Positions 25,128-35,640 of a DNA stretch of 64,000 nucleotides are shown here, one piece after another. Location of the stretch: assembly GCA_037957365.1 (NCBI GenBank), contig JARHVA010003186.1:442501-506500 (forward strand), in the 5' to 3' direction. This DNA comes from Torreya grandis. Taxonomy: Eukaryota; Streptophyta; Pinopsida; Cupressales; Taxaceae. How positions within the stretch are numbered: position 1 is the stretch's first letter; each line of letters starts with the position of its first letter. The notes below the pieces were generated by a model. The model saw only the letters and a list, made by a program, of their open reading frames with translations. It had not been told where the DNA came from and searched no databases. Position numbers and translations under genes: made by a program.

Positions 25128-25941
25128 CATGTCAAATAATTTAATAATGTTATATATATATGATATTTTAAATGACTATATATATATATATATATATATA
25201 CTTAATCAATTTTTAATTGAGTATATTCTCATTTATGTATATATATCTAAAACCTTGAAAAACTATATTTTAAATACAAAAATTTGTTTTGATTTAGCAA
25301 TCGAATGCATATACAAGTTAACTTACTTCATTCTATATTTTCATAAACCCTAAATGCATGTATAATAATCTGGTTTGAATTTATTATTACAAGCCATATT
25401 ATTTATAAACACATTAGGATAATTTTAATGTATTGAACAGAGGTTTCCAAGTGTCTAGAGATGTGTAAGATAGAGTATTATAAAACTAACAATAGCCATG
25501 GCCATCTATACCCCATCTCCTAGGTTACCTTAGTTGAATGTGGGGTTCTATAAAGGCCAAGCCTTCTACAAGGGCCCATAAACAATCCAATTTTTCTAAA
25601 TAAATAACCAAAGAAAACCACTAAATATACATTTAGATAAGAATCATACTCTCCCTCTATCATGACCTGAGGGAAGAATATTTTTTGCATCCACCTCATG
25701 CCAATGAAGGTAGTTAGCCTGAAACATCATTATATCCATGAAATAATGTTGTAAAATAATCAAACATTTCACAATATAATGAACATAAAAGTATTGATAA
25801 CTCATAACAACTAATCATTTAAATTAAGCAACATAAATTTATCCACAATAAACATATGTTACCAATCTTAATCAACTAATTAACCATAATAATCCATGGA
25901 TTAAACAATTTATTGTCTTATAAATAAATAAAAATGTGACA

Positions 25942-26346
25942 CATAGGTTCTAATCTCACATTACATCCCATGTTTACACTATAGTAAAATTTTAGAGTCT
26001 TGGAAAAAAAAAATGGAAAATAATTTATGCTCTTAAGTCTTGATTTTGAAGTTAGAGATACATTAAACAATAGTCATTGGATCATTTTCAAAGACAATAG
26101 AATTTTCACATAAGCTATCTAGGAGAAAATTAAACTTCTCAAATCAACAAAGGAGTAATTGCATATCAACCTGGTGAAGTTTCACATCCATAAAACAAGG
26201 AATGAATGAGAAATTGATGGCTATAAATACTCATTATCATGGAAAAAGGGCCTTAAAAATGACTTAGTCATTTTATTTTAAAACCTCATAGTGATCCCTA
26301 TCCATTGATATTTCCCATACATAATGGCATGAGATCATATTGATAG
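25942..26346. other. Spacer between chromovirus and next element
   Basis: About 400 bp of older sequence between two insertions. No reading frame or repeat recognised. It ends in GATAG (26342-26346), the target duplication of the next element. Confidence 0.5.
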
Positions 26347-27120
26347 TGTATACCCCTAAATTTCATTTAGTGTTGAAATGCATTCTTCTTATTCCCCAAA
26401 TTCAAATTTGAACTAATATCATTTTCCTCCAAAAGTTTTAATATTTCTTAATTAATCAATTATTCACACCTTTTATCCAAATTTAATTAATAAATTTCTA
26501 TTTTCCACCTCACCTATACATTCTTCACATTTATCTCAATCATGTTTTGACTCATCTAACCATTTCTTCAACTTCCTCAACCACTTTGTGAGTCACCTTG
26601 GAACTTTTCAACCAACTTGACCCATTATTGATGACTCACTCAACCAAATCCCCCTTCCTCCCAACCTATATAATTAGTCATCATCATCATGGATGAGGAA
26701 TAATTTTCTAATGTTGATTATTTGAATAATTAGAAATATTCAAATAATCCTCTATCATTTTATCAACCTCCAATAAACCTATAAACAGACATACAAGCCA
26801 TCACTTTCAATCATCCTTACTTATGATAATGAAGTTATATTGAATTATAAAATAAATCCCAAGTGAATTAAATCCATCCAAAGATCACTTGCATACTAAA
26901 ATTCTTCCCAAATTCCCTTGCATTGGAGAATATTGAGCAACCACATTTAGAGAGAAAGTCAATTCAAATCACAATGGAGAAAGTATGTGGTACTTAAAAG
27001 GTATATGTTTGTATATTAGTTTCTTCCATTTGTAGCTCTATCCTAGGTTGATTGAGTTTAGATTATATTTTTTTATAGTTATTTTCTTAGCTTAGTTTCA
27101 ATCTAAATTCCTTTAACACA
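26347..27120 (+). repeat. 5' LTR of the outer element
   Basis: 774 bp, TGTATACCCC...TTTAACACA. Colinear with 49999-50734; both share CACCTTTTATCCAAATTTAA and the GGATGAGGA(A/C)TAATT segment. Confidence 0.8.
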
Positions 27121-27141
27121 TTTTGGCACACCCAGTGGGAC
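27121..27141 (+). other. Primer-binding site of the outer element
   Basis: TTTTGGCACACCCAGTGGGA directly follows the LTR end CA. The TGGCACRCCCAGTGGGA form is a common plant Ty3/gypsy priming sequence; I do not name the tRNA. Confidence 0.65.
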
Positions 27142-27649
27142 CTTTCCCAAATCTTTTTCTTCTTGCCTTTTTTTTTTTTTTTTTTTTGAAAATTTAATTT
27201 TTTTTTTTTTGTTTTTGTGCAAGTTTTCATCTAATTTATTTTCTCTTTTTATATTTTTATTTTTTATTTTAATATTCGAAATTATATTTATTTTTAAAAA
27301 AAAAACATGACCGTTAAAATTATTATAATTTTTAATTTATAATCTAGGTTTTTATGATTTTTTTATGTTGGTTTGTATTTAAACTATATATTACCTATTA
27401 AAATTTCATATAAATATGATATTTAGTTTAGGAGATATCTTAAAATTTGTGACTATTTTTTTATTTATTAAAAAAATATGATATCAAAATAGCTATAACT
27501 TTTTCAAAAATATAAGGTTTTTATAATTATTTTTAAGTTGTTGAAATTTACATTAGAAATATATTAATAAAATTTCATGAAAATCTAAATCATATTTTAT
27601 AATATATCATCAAAATAGTGGTTTTTATTTTTCTATTTTTTCTAACTTA

Positions 27650-27656
27650 TATATAA

Positions 27657-27689
<33 letters not shown>

Positions 27690-27706
27690 CATATATATAT
27701 ATATAC

Positions 27707-27765
<59 letters not shown>

Positions 27766-27812
27766 TATATATATATACATATATATATATACATATATAT
27801 ACATATATATAC

Positions 27813-27865
<53 letters not shown>

Positions 27866-28012
27866 TACATATATATACATATATACATACATACATACAT
27901 ATATACATATATACATATATATATACATATATATATATATACATATATATATATACATATATATATATATAGATATATATACATATATATATATACATAT
28001 ATATATATATAC

Positions 28013-28046
<34 letters not shown>
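27650..28046. repeat. Large imperfect AT/ATAC microsatellite
   Basis: About 400 bp made only of TA, CA and GA steps (blocks of ATATAT separated by ATACAT). Tyr-Ile reading frames occur in all frames but are artefacts. Sequence of this kind is self-complementary and can fold into hairpins. Confidence 0.95.
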
Positions 28047-28047
<1 letters not shown>

Positions 28048-29375
28048 ACATTTTTGGCTAACTTTGTAGGTTATCTTAATTAATCAGGTTTTAAAACACT
28101 TACTAACATTTGTGTATAGGATGCTTGACAAAAATAACTAAAAATAAAATCAAAAATGCAAAAAAATATTTGTTTTTTGTTATTAATGGTTGCTTGCTTT
28201 CGAAGTTTTGATTTAATTCAATAACTAGTTTTCATTCTAGTATTTATTTTCTATAGTAATTTGCTAATATTTTAATTTTTGTGTTAGTCATTTTCATTTT
28301 CAAGAACCTTGTTTATGTGTGTTGTAAGGTTGTATATGATATTCCCTTAACATCACATTAGTGACGATACTCAATAACCAAAAATAATTTTGAAACTTTT
28401 GTGTTACCCAAGTTATGCTTGTGTGTATGCTCTTCCCTTGGCATCACATTGGTGGCAATACTTGGGAATTGCAGACAAGCATTAAACTTTTTTTCTTTTA
28501 TTAGGGGCTCTATCGACCATGGATTTTACCACTATGCAGTAAGCCAGCCTCATGTATCAGTGTGGTATATAAATCGAGCTAAAACTATCATTTTTGACTA
28601 AATGGATGTATGTTTTAAGAACACCATAAAATGAGGGGTTTCCATGCTCCAATACCCAAGCCTTAACTAGAATGACTCAAAATTTGGTTTTTTTGACATC
28701 AACACACTGAGACCCTAACAACTATGTTGGGCACATTGGGACAAGACCTATTTGTGTGCATTCATCAAACTAGCTTCTTCCATGATTTTGGGCCTCTTCA
28801 TACCGAAAGGTAATCAATGATTCCCCTAGCTAAACTTGTTTATACCTTGAGTCTAATAAATCCTTTATTTCTATTTAATTCATAGTGCATCAATTATTAT
28901 TTATTTCTAAGAAGCTACTTACCCCATACCCTTGAAACTGATCTTAGTGGGCCATGGAAATTCTAAAGTCTTCCATGGTTAGTTCCTTTAAATATTAGTT
29001 CATAGATAATGCAATAGATAATTCAGTGACACAAGAAGCCTATGGGTTAATCAAGTCCCTTTTACCTAGATTTTCGCCTATTTATGTAATTGCATGTGTG
29101 TTTAGAATAAAATTTATTTGTTTGTTCCCTTGTGATTTAACACATAATAAAAATCCTTGAATGTAAACAAAATTACTTTTGAGTTTTAAAATAAATTCTA
29201 ATTACCAAAACTTTAAAATCAAATCTTCTAAGTAAAACTCAAAATAACCTTGTTGTCAATTAAAACATTTTTGGTCACTTTGGTATTTTACTTTTTTAGA
29301 GTCTAGTGTCAATATTTTTATCTTTTATTGATTCAAAAATTTTCCCTTAGTTATATCACCTATCACAAGGCACAT
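28047..29375. other. Leader region of the outer element
   Basis: No gene recognised. A ~45-bp direct repeat is visible: TTCCCTTAACATCACATTAG at about 28342 and TTCCCTTGGCATCACATTGG at about 28432, 90 bases apart. Confidence 0.5.
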
Positions 29376-30420
29376 GACTATGTTGAATAATCTTAGGGTG
29401 GGGGATGAGACTTTTGGCAATTACCCTTTCCACATTAGAAATCAATAAAATCATATTAAGATAAAATACAATGTTTAATATGAGGAACATATTCTTGGAG
29501 CTATATTATCCCCTTCTCAAATCATATAATATATTCTAGCCAACAATAATGAGGTCTTGTTACAATATTTACATCTAGGATCCAACCATCCCCCTCATAT
29601 CAAACCCAATGCCTTACATCATTTACTCTCTAGGAAGGAATCCACACCTCCCATCCAAAATCAAGCCACTTTTATAGCCCACTTTATTATTAGGTAACCC
29701 TAAATCATTTCACATCAACATTAACCTACCACTAGTAAACCTATTATCTAAAATGACCAAGTATACTATCCACTAGATATAGTCATGATAACAACATCCC
29801 TTATCATACTAACAAAGAGAACCAAATTATATCACCCCTAACATTTAGAATTACTCAAGCCCCAAAACCAAAACTAATCCAAAGCACCCAACCTAAAAAT
29901 AATGTTACCATGCCTAGTGTTCAACCTAATCAAGAAAATTGAAAATACAAATTCAGTCCTTTAGGAGAACTCTATGATATATTATTTCAAAATTTGGTTA
30001 CTAAAAATTTGGTTATATTTCTCAATACCAAATAATTTAATGAAAACATCACAAAACCTAAGTGGTATAGAGCTAACAAATTTTGTGAATACCACATAAT
30101 CCAAGGTCATTCCACCAACCATTGATGAGACTCAAGCATTATATCTAAAGATTTGATTGACAAAAGGTACATTAAGGTAGATCCAAGTGTATCTACATTT
30201 GAAAATCATAGCTTGGGGGTATGTCAAAATGTCTTTCCTAAACCTAATCAAGTTACTCCACTTCCAAGTCAAGGTCATCACCTTCCATCCATTTCTCATG
30301 AAAATATTTTTGACACATCCATTTTCAACAAATCCATAGTTGATGAACCCATATTTAACAACCATGGTTTACCTTCTATTTTTTATGAGCTTGTCTTAGA
30401 CCAAGAGTCTATTTTTTATT
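29376..30420 (+). pseudogene. gag: Tat-like gag fragment
   Basis: A plus-strand frame opens near 29376 (MLNNLRVGDETFGNYPFHIR) and is broken repeatedly. Its diagnostic part is at 30060-30180: KWYRANKFCEYHIIQGHST, followed after a damaged stretch by KDLIDKRYIKVDPS. A Cys-x2-His...Gly-His-Thr/Ser...(Cys)...L-I-x-x-G-Y-I block of this type is characteristic of Gag C-termini in the Tat branch of plant Ty3/gypsy; here the final Cys is lost next to two stops. Downstream, 30153-30422 stays open and is rich in Phe, Pro, Ser and Asn. No capsid core could be read with confidence. Protease and RT do not follow. Confidence 0.55.
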
Positions 30421-31984
30421 AAGATCCTATCTTTGACCAAGATCTTATCTTTGACCAACATCCCATTTTTTAAAAAAGAACCTATTTTTACCAATATCCC
30501 ATCTTGAACCACTCTTCCTCTAACCAACACAGCCTATCACCTATTAGCCAATCACCCAACTTCTTATCACATGTTAAATCCCTCATCACTTCACAATATA
30601 CACCCCAAGTAATAGAGGTGATTGAAAATAATAAAATCCATGAGTAATAAATTATTGAACCCATCCAATTTGAATTAAACATTAGACCCCATAGCATCAA
30701 CTACAAACCATTTTAAATTTAATGTAAAGATGTCAGTGATACTTTGGCAGTTTCTAAGAGAACTTCATCCATAATCAAAATAGGATCCATTCATAGTCTC
30801 TATGAGGATTATGTTGCCATCACTCTTTTCATCAACATTACCAATACTTCCTCCCATATTACAACTCCATCTCTCACACCCATTTATTAGGACCAATAGT
30901 TTTACCTGCTATCATTTTCCTTCCATGATAGTCAAATAATCATAGAATTCTTAGCTAGTATTTGGCTAGAAGAGTATCAAGAACATTTACATATTTTGAG
31001 AAATAAATGTTCATAAATCAAAAATAATCCTACAATCTGAATATAAAATCAATATCCCATAATGAAAATCTCTTTGAGTCACTATCAGATGACCAAAATC
31101 CAAATCCAAATCCAAATCAAAAAAATAAAAAATATGAGTCCCTTTGTGAAAACCTTTTTGAGGAACTATTAGACAATCCAAATCTAAATCCCATTCAAAT
31201 CAATCAAAAAAATTCCATTATTGAAAAATTTTGTAAGGCACCAATTAATAAACAACTTAATCTCCCTCTTGCATTAGCATAACCACAAGATAACTCTCCT
31301 TTGTTTATTGAAAACCATTGATCCAAATATGAATCCCTAAATCATCCAACTTATGGTTACTCCTAGTCTTGTTAAACATGATATTATTGGTCATAATCAC
31401 CCTTCCCATCATGACACTTACACTTATCTATATAATCATTCCATCCCTCCAAACCTTCCATGCACTCAACACACATCCTTTATCTAACATACCTTCCACT
31501 TCACCCTATTTTGTAGTAATCTCTATCGTAGGGGCTATGACAATATCATAGTAAATCTAGAAGAAACCAACTTAGAAATCAAAGAAGTTATTGAAGATAT
31601 ATTCAGAGTGTATACATAAAATATCCATAGGGGTCAACATCATGAATCTCAAACCCTTCCATATTTGAGATGCCAAAAATCAAAAAAATCATAAAACATT
31701 AAAAATAAAAAGAAAAAGAAAAGAAAAAAGAAAGACCAAAAGAGATTAAAAAAATAAATTTCTCTAATGGTGAAAACCATTTTTATGGCACCTTGGGCTA
31801 GTACCATGATGAAAACTAGTTTATGGAATCATACATAAAATAATCAATTTACTATACACACCTTAGTCACTTGGGAGCAAACCCATTTCATTTAAATCCT
31901 ATGTATTCTCAATCATCCCTCCATACCCACATATTTTATGCCTATACAAATTCATCCTACACTTATCATCAACCATCTTTAACA
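30421..31984. other. G-poor internal region of the outer element
   Basis: Long plus-strand stretches with very few G. Fragments such as 31369-31551 are open but resemble no family I know. A-rich AAAAGAAAAAG runs lie at about 31700-31740. It ends at TAACA (31980-31984), the left target duplication of the small nested element. Confidence 0.5.
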
Positions 31985-32215
31985 TAAAAATAATGTCAAA
32001 AAGATCATTCCAAGCCAAAGATATGAATCATTAACATCAAAAGCATCACATAATATTCATAAAATAACTTTGATATGTTACAAATGATAATCATTACATA
32101 TATAGGCAAGGACAAATAAGAAGTAAGTCAAACTAACCAATGTGGAATAAATCCACAAAAGGACAAACTAAGAAATAAACAAAAACTATCTATAAAACCT
32201 ATTAAACATGAGAAC
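31985..32215 (-). repeat. 3' LTR of the small element, main part
   Basis: Aligns with 47001-47285 (for example AAGATCATTCCAA and AGTAAGT(C/T)AAACTAACCAAT). The LTR resumes at 44649-44659 after the nested element and ends CTCTAACA. Confidence 0.8.
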
Positions 32216-33676
32216 TGATGAGCTCAAAATATGGCTCATTATTAACATGTTATTTCCTTCAATTCATCTCTCAAAGGATATTATCTTATGCAAATCTTAG
32301 ATTGTTAGATAACTATTACATGGAAAATAGATATTTATCTTGTTTATATTGAACTAAAGATTAAACCTTTACTTTGTCATTAATGTCTAATACATAGCAT
32401 TTTTTAGTGATTTTTGTTGTGAAGAATGCTCAATAAGAAGACACATGTGATGTATAGTGAACATTCAATTTTGATCTCCATCTAGCAGAACTATGAACTC
32501 TATAGGCTTGCTTCTATGGACTCTGTAGGCTTGCTTCTACGGACTCTATAGGCATGTTTCTATGGACTCTATAGGCTTATTTCTACAAACTTTGCAAGGT
32601 TGTTCTACGGACTCTGTAGGCTTGTTTTTATGAACTCTACAAGCTCATTCTTCCTGACTCTGTAGGGTCAATTCCATAGATTTTGTAAAGATGAAGCTAC
32701 AAATGAGGAAGCTGGTGGCCAGATAGGATAAGAGAGAATCATTCCAGCTGGAATAAAATAAGGAAAATAACCACCTACTATTTTATAATATTTGTTTTTG
32801 ATAAAGTTGTATATATATTTGGATCTTAGGACTAGTATAGGATAGGATATCTATTTCATCAGAATAATTAGATCTCTTGGAATCTAATCTCCTATCTTTG
32901 GATGAATGGATTGACCAAGGAATCCTATTTATTTGCATCCTATTTTGAATTGATTGAATTAGTATAAAATGTAAGACTTTCATCATTGAAATATATTAGA
33001 TATATATATATATATATATATGAGACCAGATAATAGAGAAAACGATTTGTACAAGCATATTATAGGTTTTAGCCAGATTGTAATCATTTCAATTTTATGA
33101 ATTATCACTTCAGTTTCCAACATTGATTAATCTTTATTCCTAAGTTCAAGAGGAGCAAGGGCCCACTCTCTTTAGAACCAGCAATTGTGTATGGTATTTA
33201 TGTTATGTTTTATTAATTTATTGTTATAACTAATTAGAAACTTTTTAATGTTTACATTTAATCATAAAAACATCAAAACAAATTCATAGTTTAAAAGGCA
33301 TTTTATTATTCCAAAATTATTTCCCTTCTAAGCAAAGTGTATTTTATTTTACAACAAATGTGTGATGCAAATTTCCTTTTTTAGTTAGGAGTGTGATTTT
33401 ACTTTCCACATAAGCATAAATAGGAGTGCGATTTTACTTTCAAGAAAAAGAGTGGATTGATTTGATTTCTTCCTTTTCAGCAAAAGAGTGAATCAAGTAG
33501 TTTAGGACACATTTCTTTCATTAGTCAAATTTAGAATATGACCATCAAACACCCACATAAATAGACTTTTAGATCTACCATACTATACCTTACTATAGAT
33601 AGCTTTAGACACCAGCCCTAGTTGATAAGACATCAATTGAATATTGATTAAATGAGGAGTTAAATGACACTCATCA
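32216..33676 (+). repeat. 5' LTR of the Athila-like element
   Basis: 1461 bp. Contains eight 23-bp units (32495-32677) and a TA run at 33000-33021. Confidence 0.9.
32495..32677 (+). repeat. 23-bp LTR minisatellite, eight units
   Basis: Units resemble GGACTCTGTAGGCTTGTTT plus CTAT. One unit is 22 bp. The last unit ends AGGGTCAATTCCAT. The 3' LTR has nine units. Confidence 0.85.
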
Positions 33677-33680
33677 TTTT

Positions 33681-33698
33681 TGGTGCCATTGCAAGGGA
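33681..33698 (+). other. Primer-binding site, tRNA-Asp type
   Basis: TGGTGCCATTGCAAGGGA lies four bases after the LTR. It is the complement of the plant tRNA-Asp 3' end (TGGCGCCGTTGCCGGGGA) with four substitutions, two of them at CpG sites. Confidence 0.8.
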
Positions 33699-33829
33699 CA
33701 CAAGGTATTAGTAAGGTAATAATTATTGGTCTAGAGTTAAAAACATAAAAAATTGTAAAAACTATAAAATCCCATAAAAATTCAATAAATTGATGTACCA
33801 TCTTAGAGATTATAAAGGATGATTCATCC

Positions 33830-35640
33830 CAAAATTTCCACCAAAAACACAAGTTGAAACTCCTTCAACATCTCTGAGTAGTGAACTAGAAGTTACAAGT
33901 GAAACTTATCTTTAAGAATCTTCTAAAACTTGGATAGAAACCAGGCCATTGCCACAAGCAAGCCCCATAAGATAAATTCCTCAAGATCAATATCTTACAG
34001 GAAGACACTATTTATAAATTTCCAAGGATTTAGAAGAAGCATTTCAAAAATCCATAGATGAACAAAATTTTGAGAATTTTGAACAACCCATAACTGGTAC
34101 CACAAATATTTAGTGGGAAGATCATCCCAGCTTTGAAACATCATCATCAGAAGAAATGGCTCTCCAAAAAAATTAAAAACTTGCACAACCAAGGACTTTT
34201 TCCTTTCCTATTGTTGTAGATCCTAATGATCAAACCCCCATGAGAAATAATTCACTAGCTAATCTGCTAAATTTCTAGGGAAGATCTACATAATATCCTG
34301 ATCAATTCTTGTTTGAGTTTAAGGTGTTATGTCAAACCTATGATTACACAACAAATAGCTAGAAATTAAAACTATTTCCCTCTACACTTAAAGATGTAGC
34401 TATGAGATGGTTCATGAGTTTACCTGGTGATTCTATTAAAACATGGGATGATATGGAAATAGAATTCTTGAACAAGTACCAAGATTATTGTTGAGTATGA
34501 GAAAGAAAAGAGGATTTCTTCAAAATCAAATAAAATGAGGAAGAATCTTTAGAGAATTATTTGGATAGATTCGTGTTCACTCATAAAGAAGTAATTATCC
34601 ACTCACTGAAGAAGTTCAAAAGTTGGTTTTCTTAAAAGGGTTGGATGAAGATACTAGAGATGCCTTAAATCTGATGGAAGGAGGAGATATAAATAGTTTA
34701 GCTTTTGATCAAATTTATGAGCTTTGTACCAACTACTCTAAAAAAAACTTAGAATTAGGAAAGGAAGGTTTGGGAAATATAATGAAGTGGGTAAGCTAAT
34801 GGAAGATTTACTAATCTAAAGATAGATATCCTGGTTACACTAAATAGTAATTTGGATGGCCTTCAAGCTAAGGCAAATGAAATAGAACCCTTAGCAATTT
34901 ACTATCCTAAGTGTAGATAGAAACATGCCCTTAGAGACTACCCCCTAGATAGAACCAATGTTTCATTATGTGAGATCTATGATGCAATAGATCATGATAC
35001 CAAATATTTCACCCTTCTACCTATTTTAATGCAAGAAACCTAGTTAATCCATGGATGACACCATGGAATGTTTTATTTCCTTAACCTTTTTTGAATCAAC
35101 CCCAAATTCCATCAATCAAAAATCCATGGGCAAGAAAAGATTGGATGCCAAAACCCCCATGGATGATGCCATAGCCATAGCAACAATGGGTACCACAAAA
35201 GCAATGGATACCACAGCCATATCAATAATGGAATCAACAGTGGAACCCACAGTCACAATTCACCCAACCAAGAAGACCACTTCAATATCAAACTATTATG
35301 TTAACCCTAGTTATTTAGTAATAAGGACAAATCAATCAACCCTCAATTCCTACACAACCAATAACAAATCCAAAAAATAAACAACCAGCACCTATTTATG
35401 TTAATGAATAGGAAGAGACAATCAATGTTGGAGTTATTGAGTGTTTGGACATATACTTAAGATCAGGGAAAACTATAAAAACACCTCTAGTTCTCATTTC
35501 TGAGATACTTGATGACAAAGAAAAAATAGACTCATCTCAGTTAAACATTAGAGAGGCCAAAATCAAAATCAAACCAAAATCAAACTTGGTCTATGAGTTG
35601 CAAAAGATCAATATTGAGGTACCCCTTCTATAAGCTATTA
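33830..35640 (+). pseudogene. gag: Athila-like gag
   Basis: This is the structural protein of the virus-like particle. The capsid-type domain reads at about 34305-34580: QFLFEFKVLCQTYDYTT, then LKLFPSTLKDVAMRWFMSLP, then DSIKTWDDMEIEFLNKYQDY and EESLENYLDRFVFTHKE, the standard pattern of plant Gag in the Tat/Athila group. Further on, after stops and frame changes, there are short open pieces at 35051-35380 (Thr- and Met-rich) and 35445-35633 (VYELQKINIEVPLL) leading into protease. No clear zinc knuckle. The start codon cannot be fixed because of early stops. Gag and pol were probably one long frame originally. Confidence 0.75.

Larger units (their letters stand above)
7812..25941 (-). mobile_element. 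Ty3/gypsy chromovirus, decayed, split by a nested element
   Basis: Read on the minus strand, the order is 5' LTR (25941-22903), a primer site complementary to initiator tRNA-Met (22899-22888), gag start at 22818, a 10.15-kb nested insertion (22760-12611), the rest of gag, then protease, RT, RNase H, integrase and a chromodomain-like tail ending at 8231, a GGGGTAAGGA-type polypurine tract, and the 3' LTR remnant (8124 down to about 7812). Gag-pol order, tRNA-Met priming and a C-terminal chromodomain place it among plant chromoviruses, probably near Tekay/Del. The far end of the 3' LTR is missing or unrecognisable. The right flank duplication would be CATAG (25942-25946), but its left partner is lost. 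Every coding part has multiple stops. Confidence 0.85.
22903..25941 (-). repeat. Chromovirus 5' LTR, 3.04 kb
   Basis: On the plus strand it starts TGTAACAACC next to the primer site and ends TGTGACA at 25941; TGT-ACA termini fit an LTR. Only the last ~310 bp are matched by the 3' remnant. It holds two dinucleotide arrays and no gene. Confidence 0.7.

Noticed and set aside
24166..25353. Small ORFs rich in Thr-His or Cys-Val around dinucleotide arrays
   Set aside because: Generated by (GT)n and (AT)n repeats in an LTR.
27625..28051. Several overlapping Tyr/Ile-rich reading frames of 99-134 codons
   Set aside because: They are translations of an AT/ATAC microsatellite and appear in several frames on both strands; no gene.
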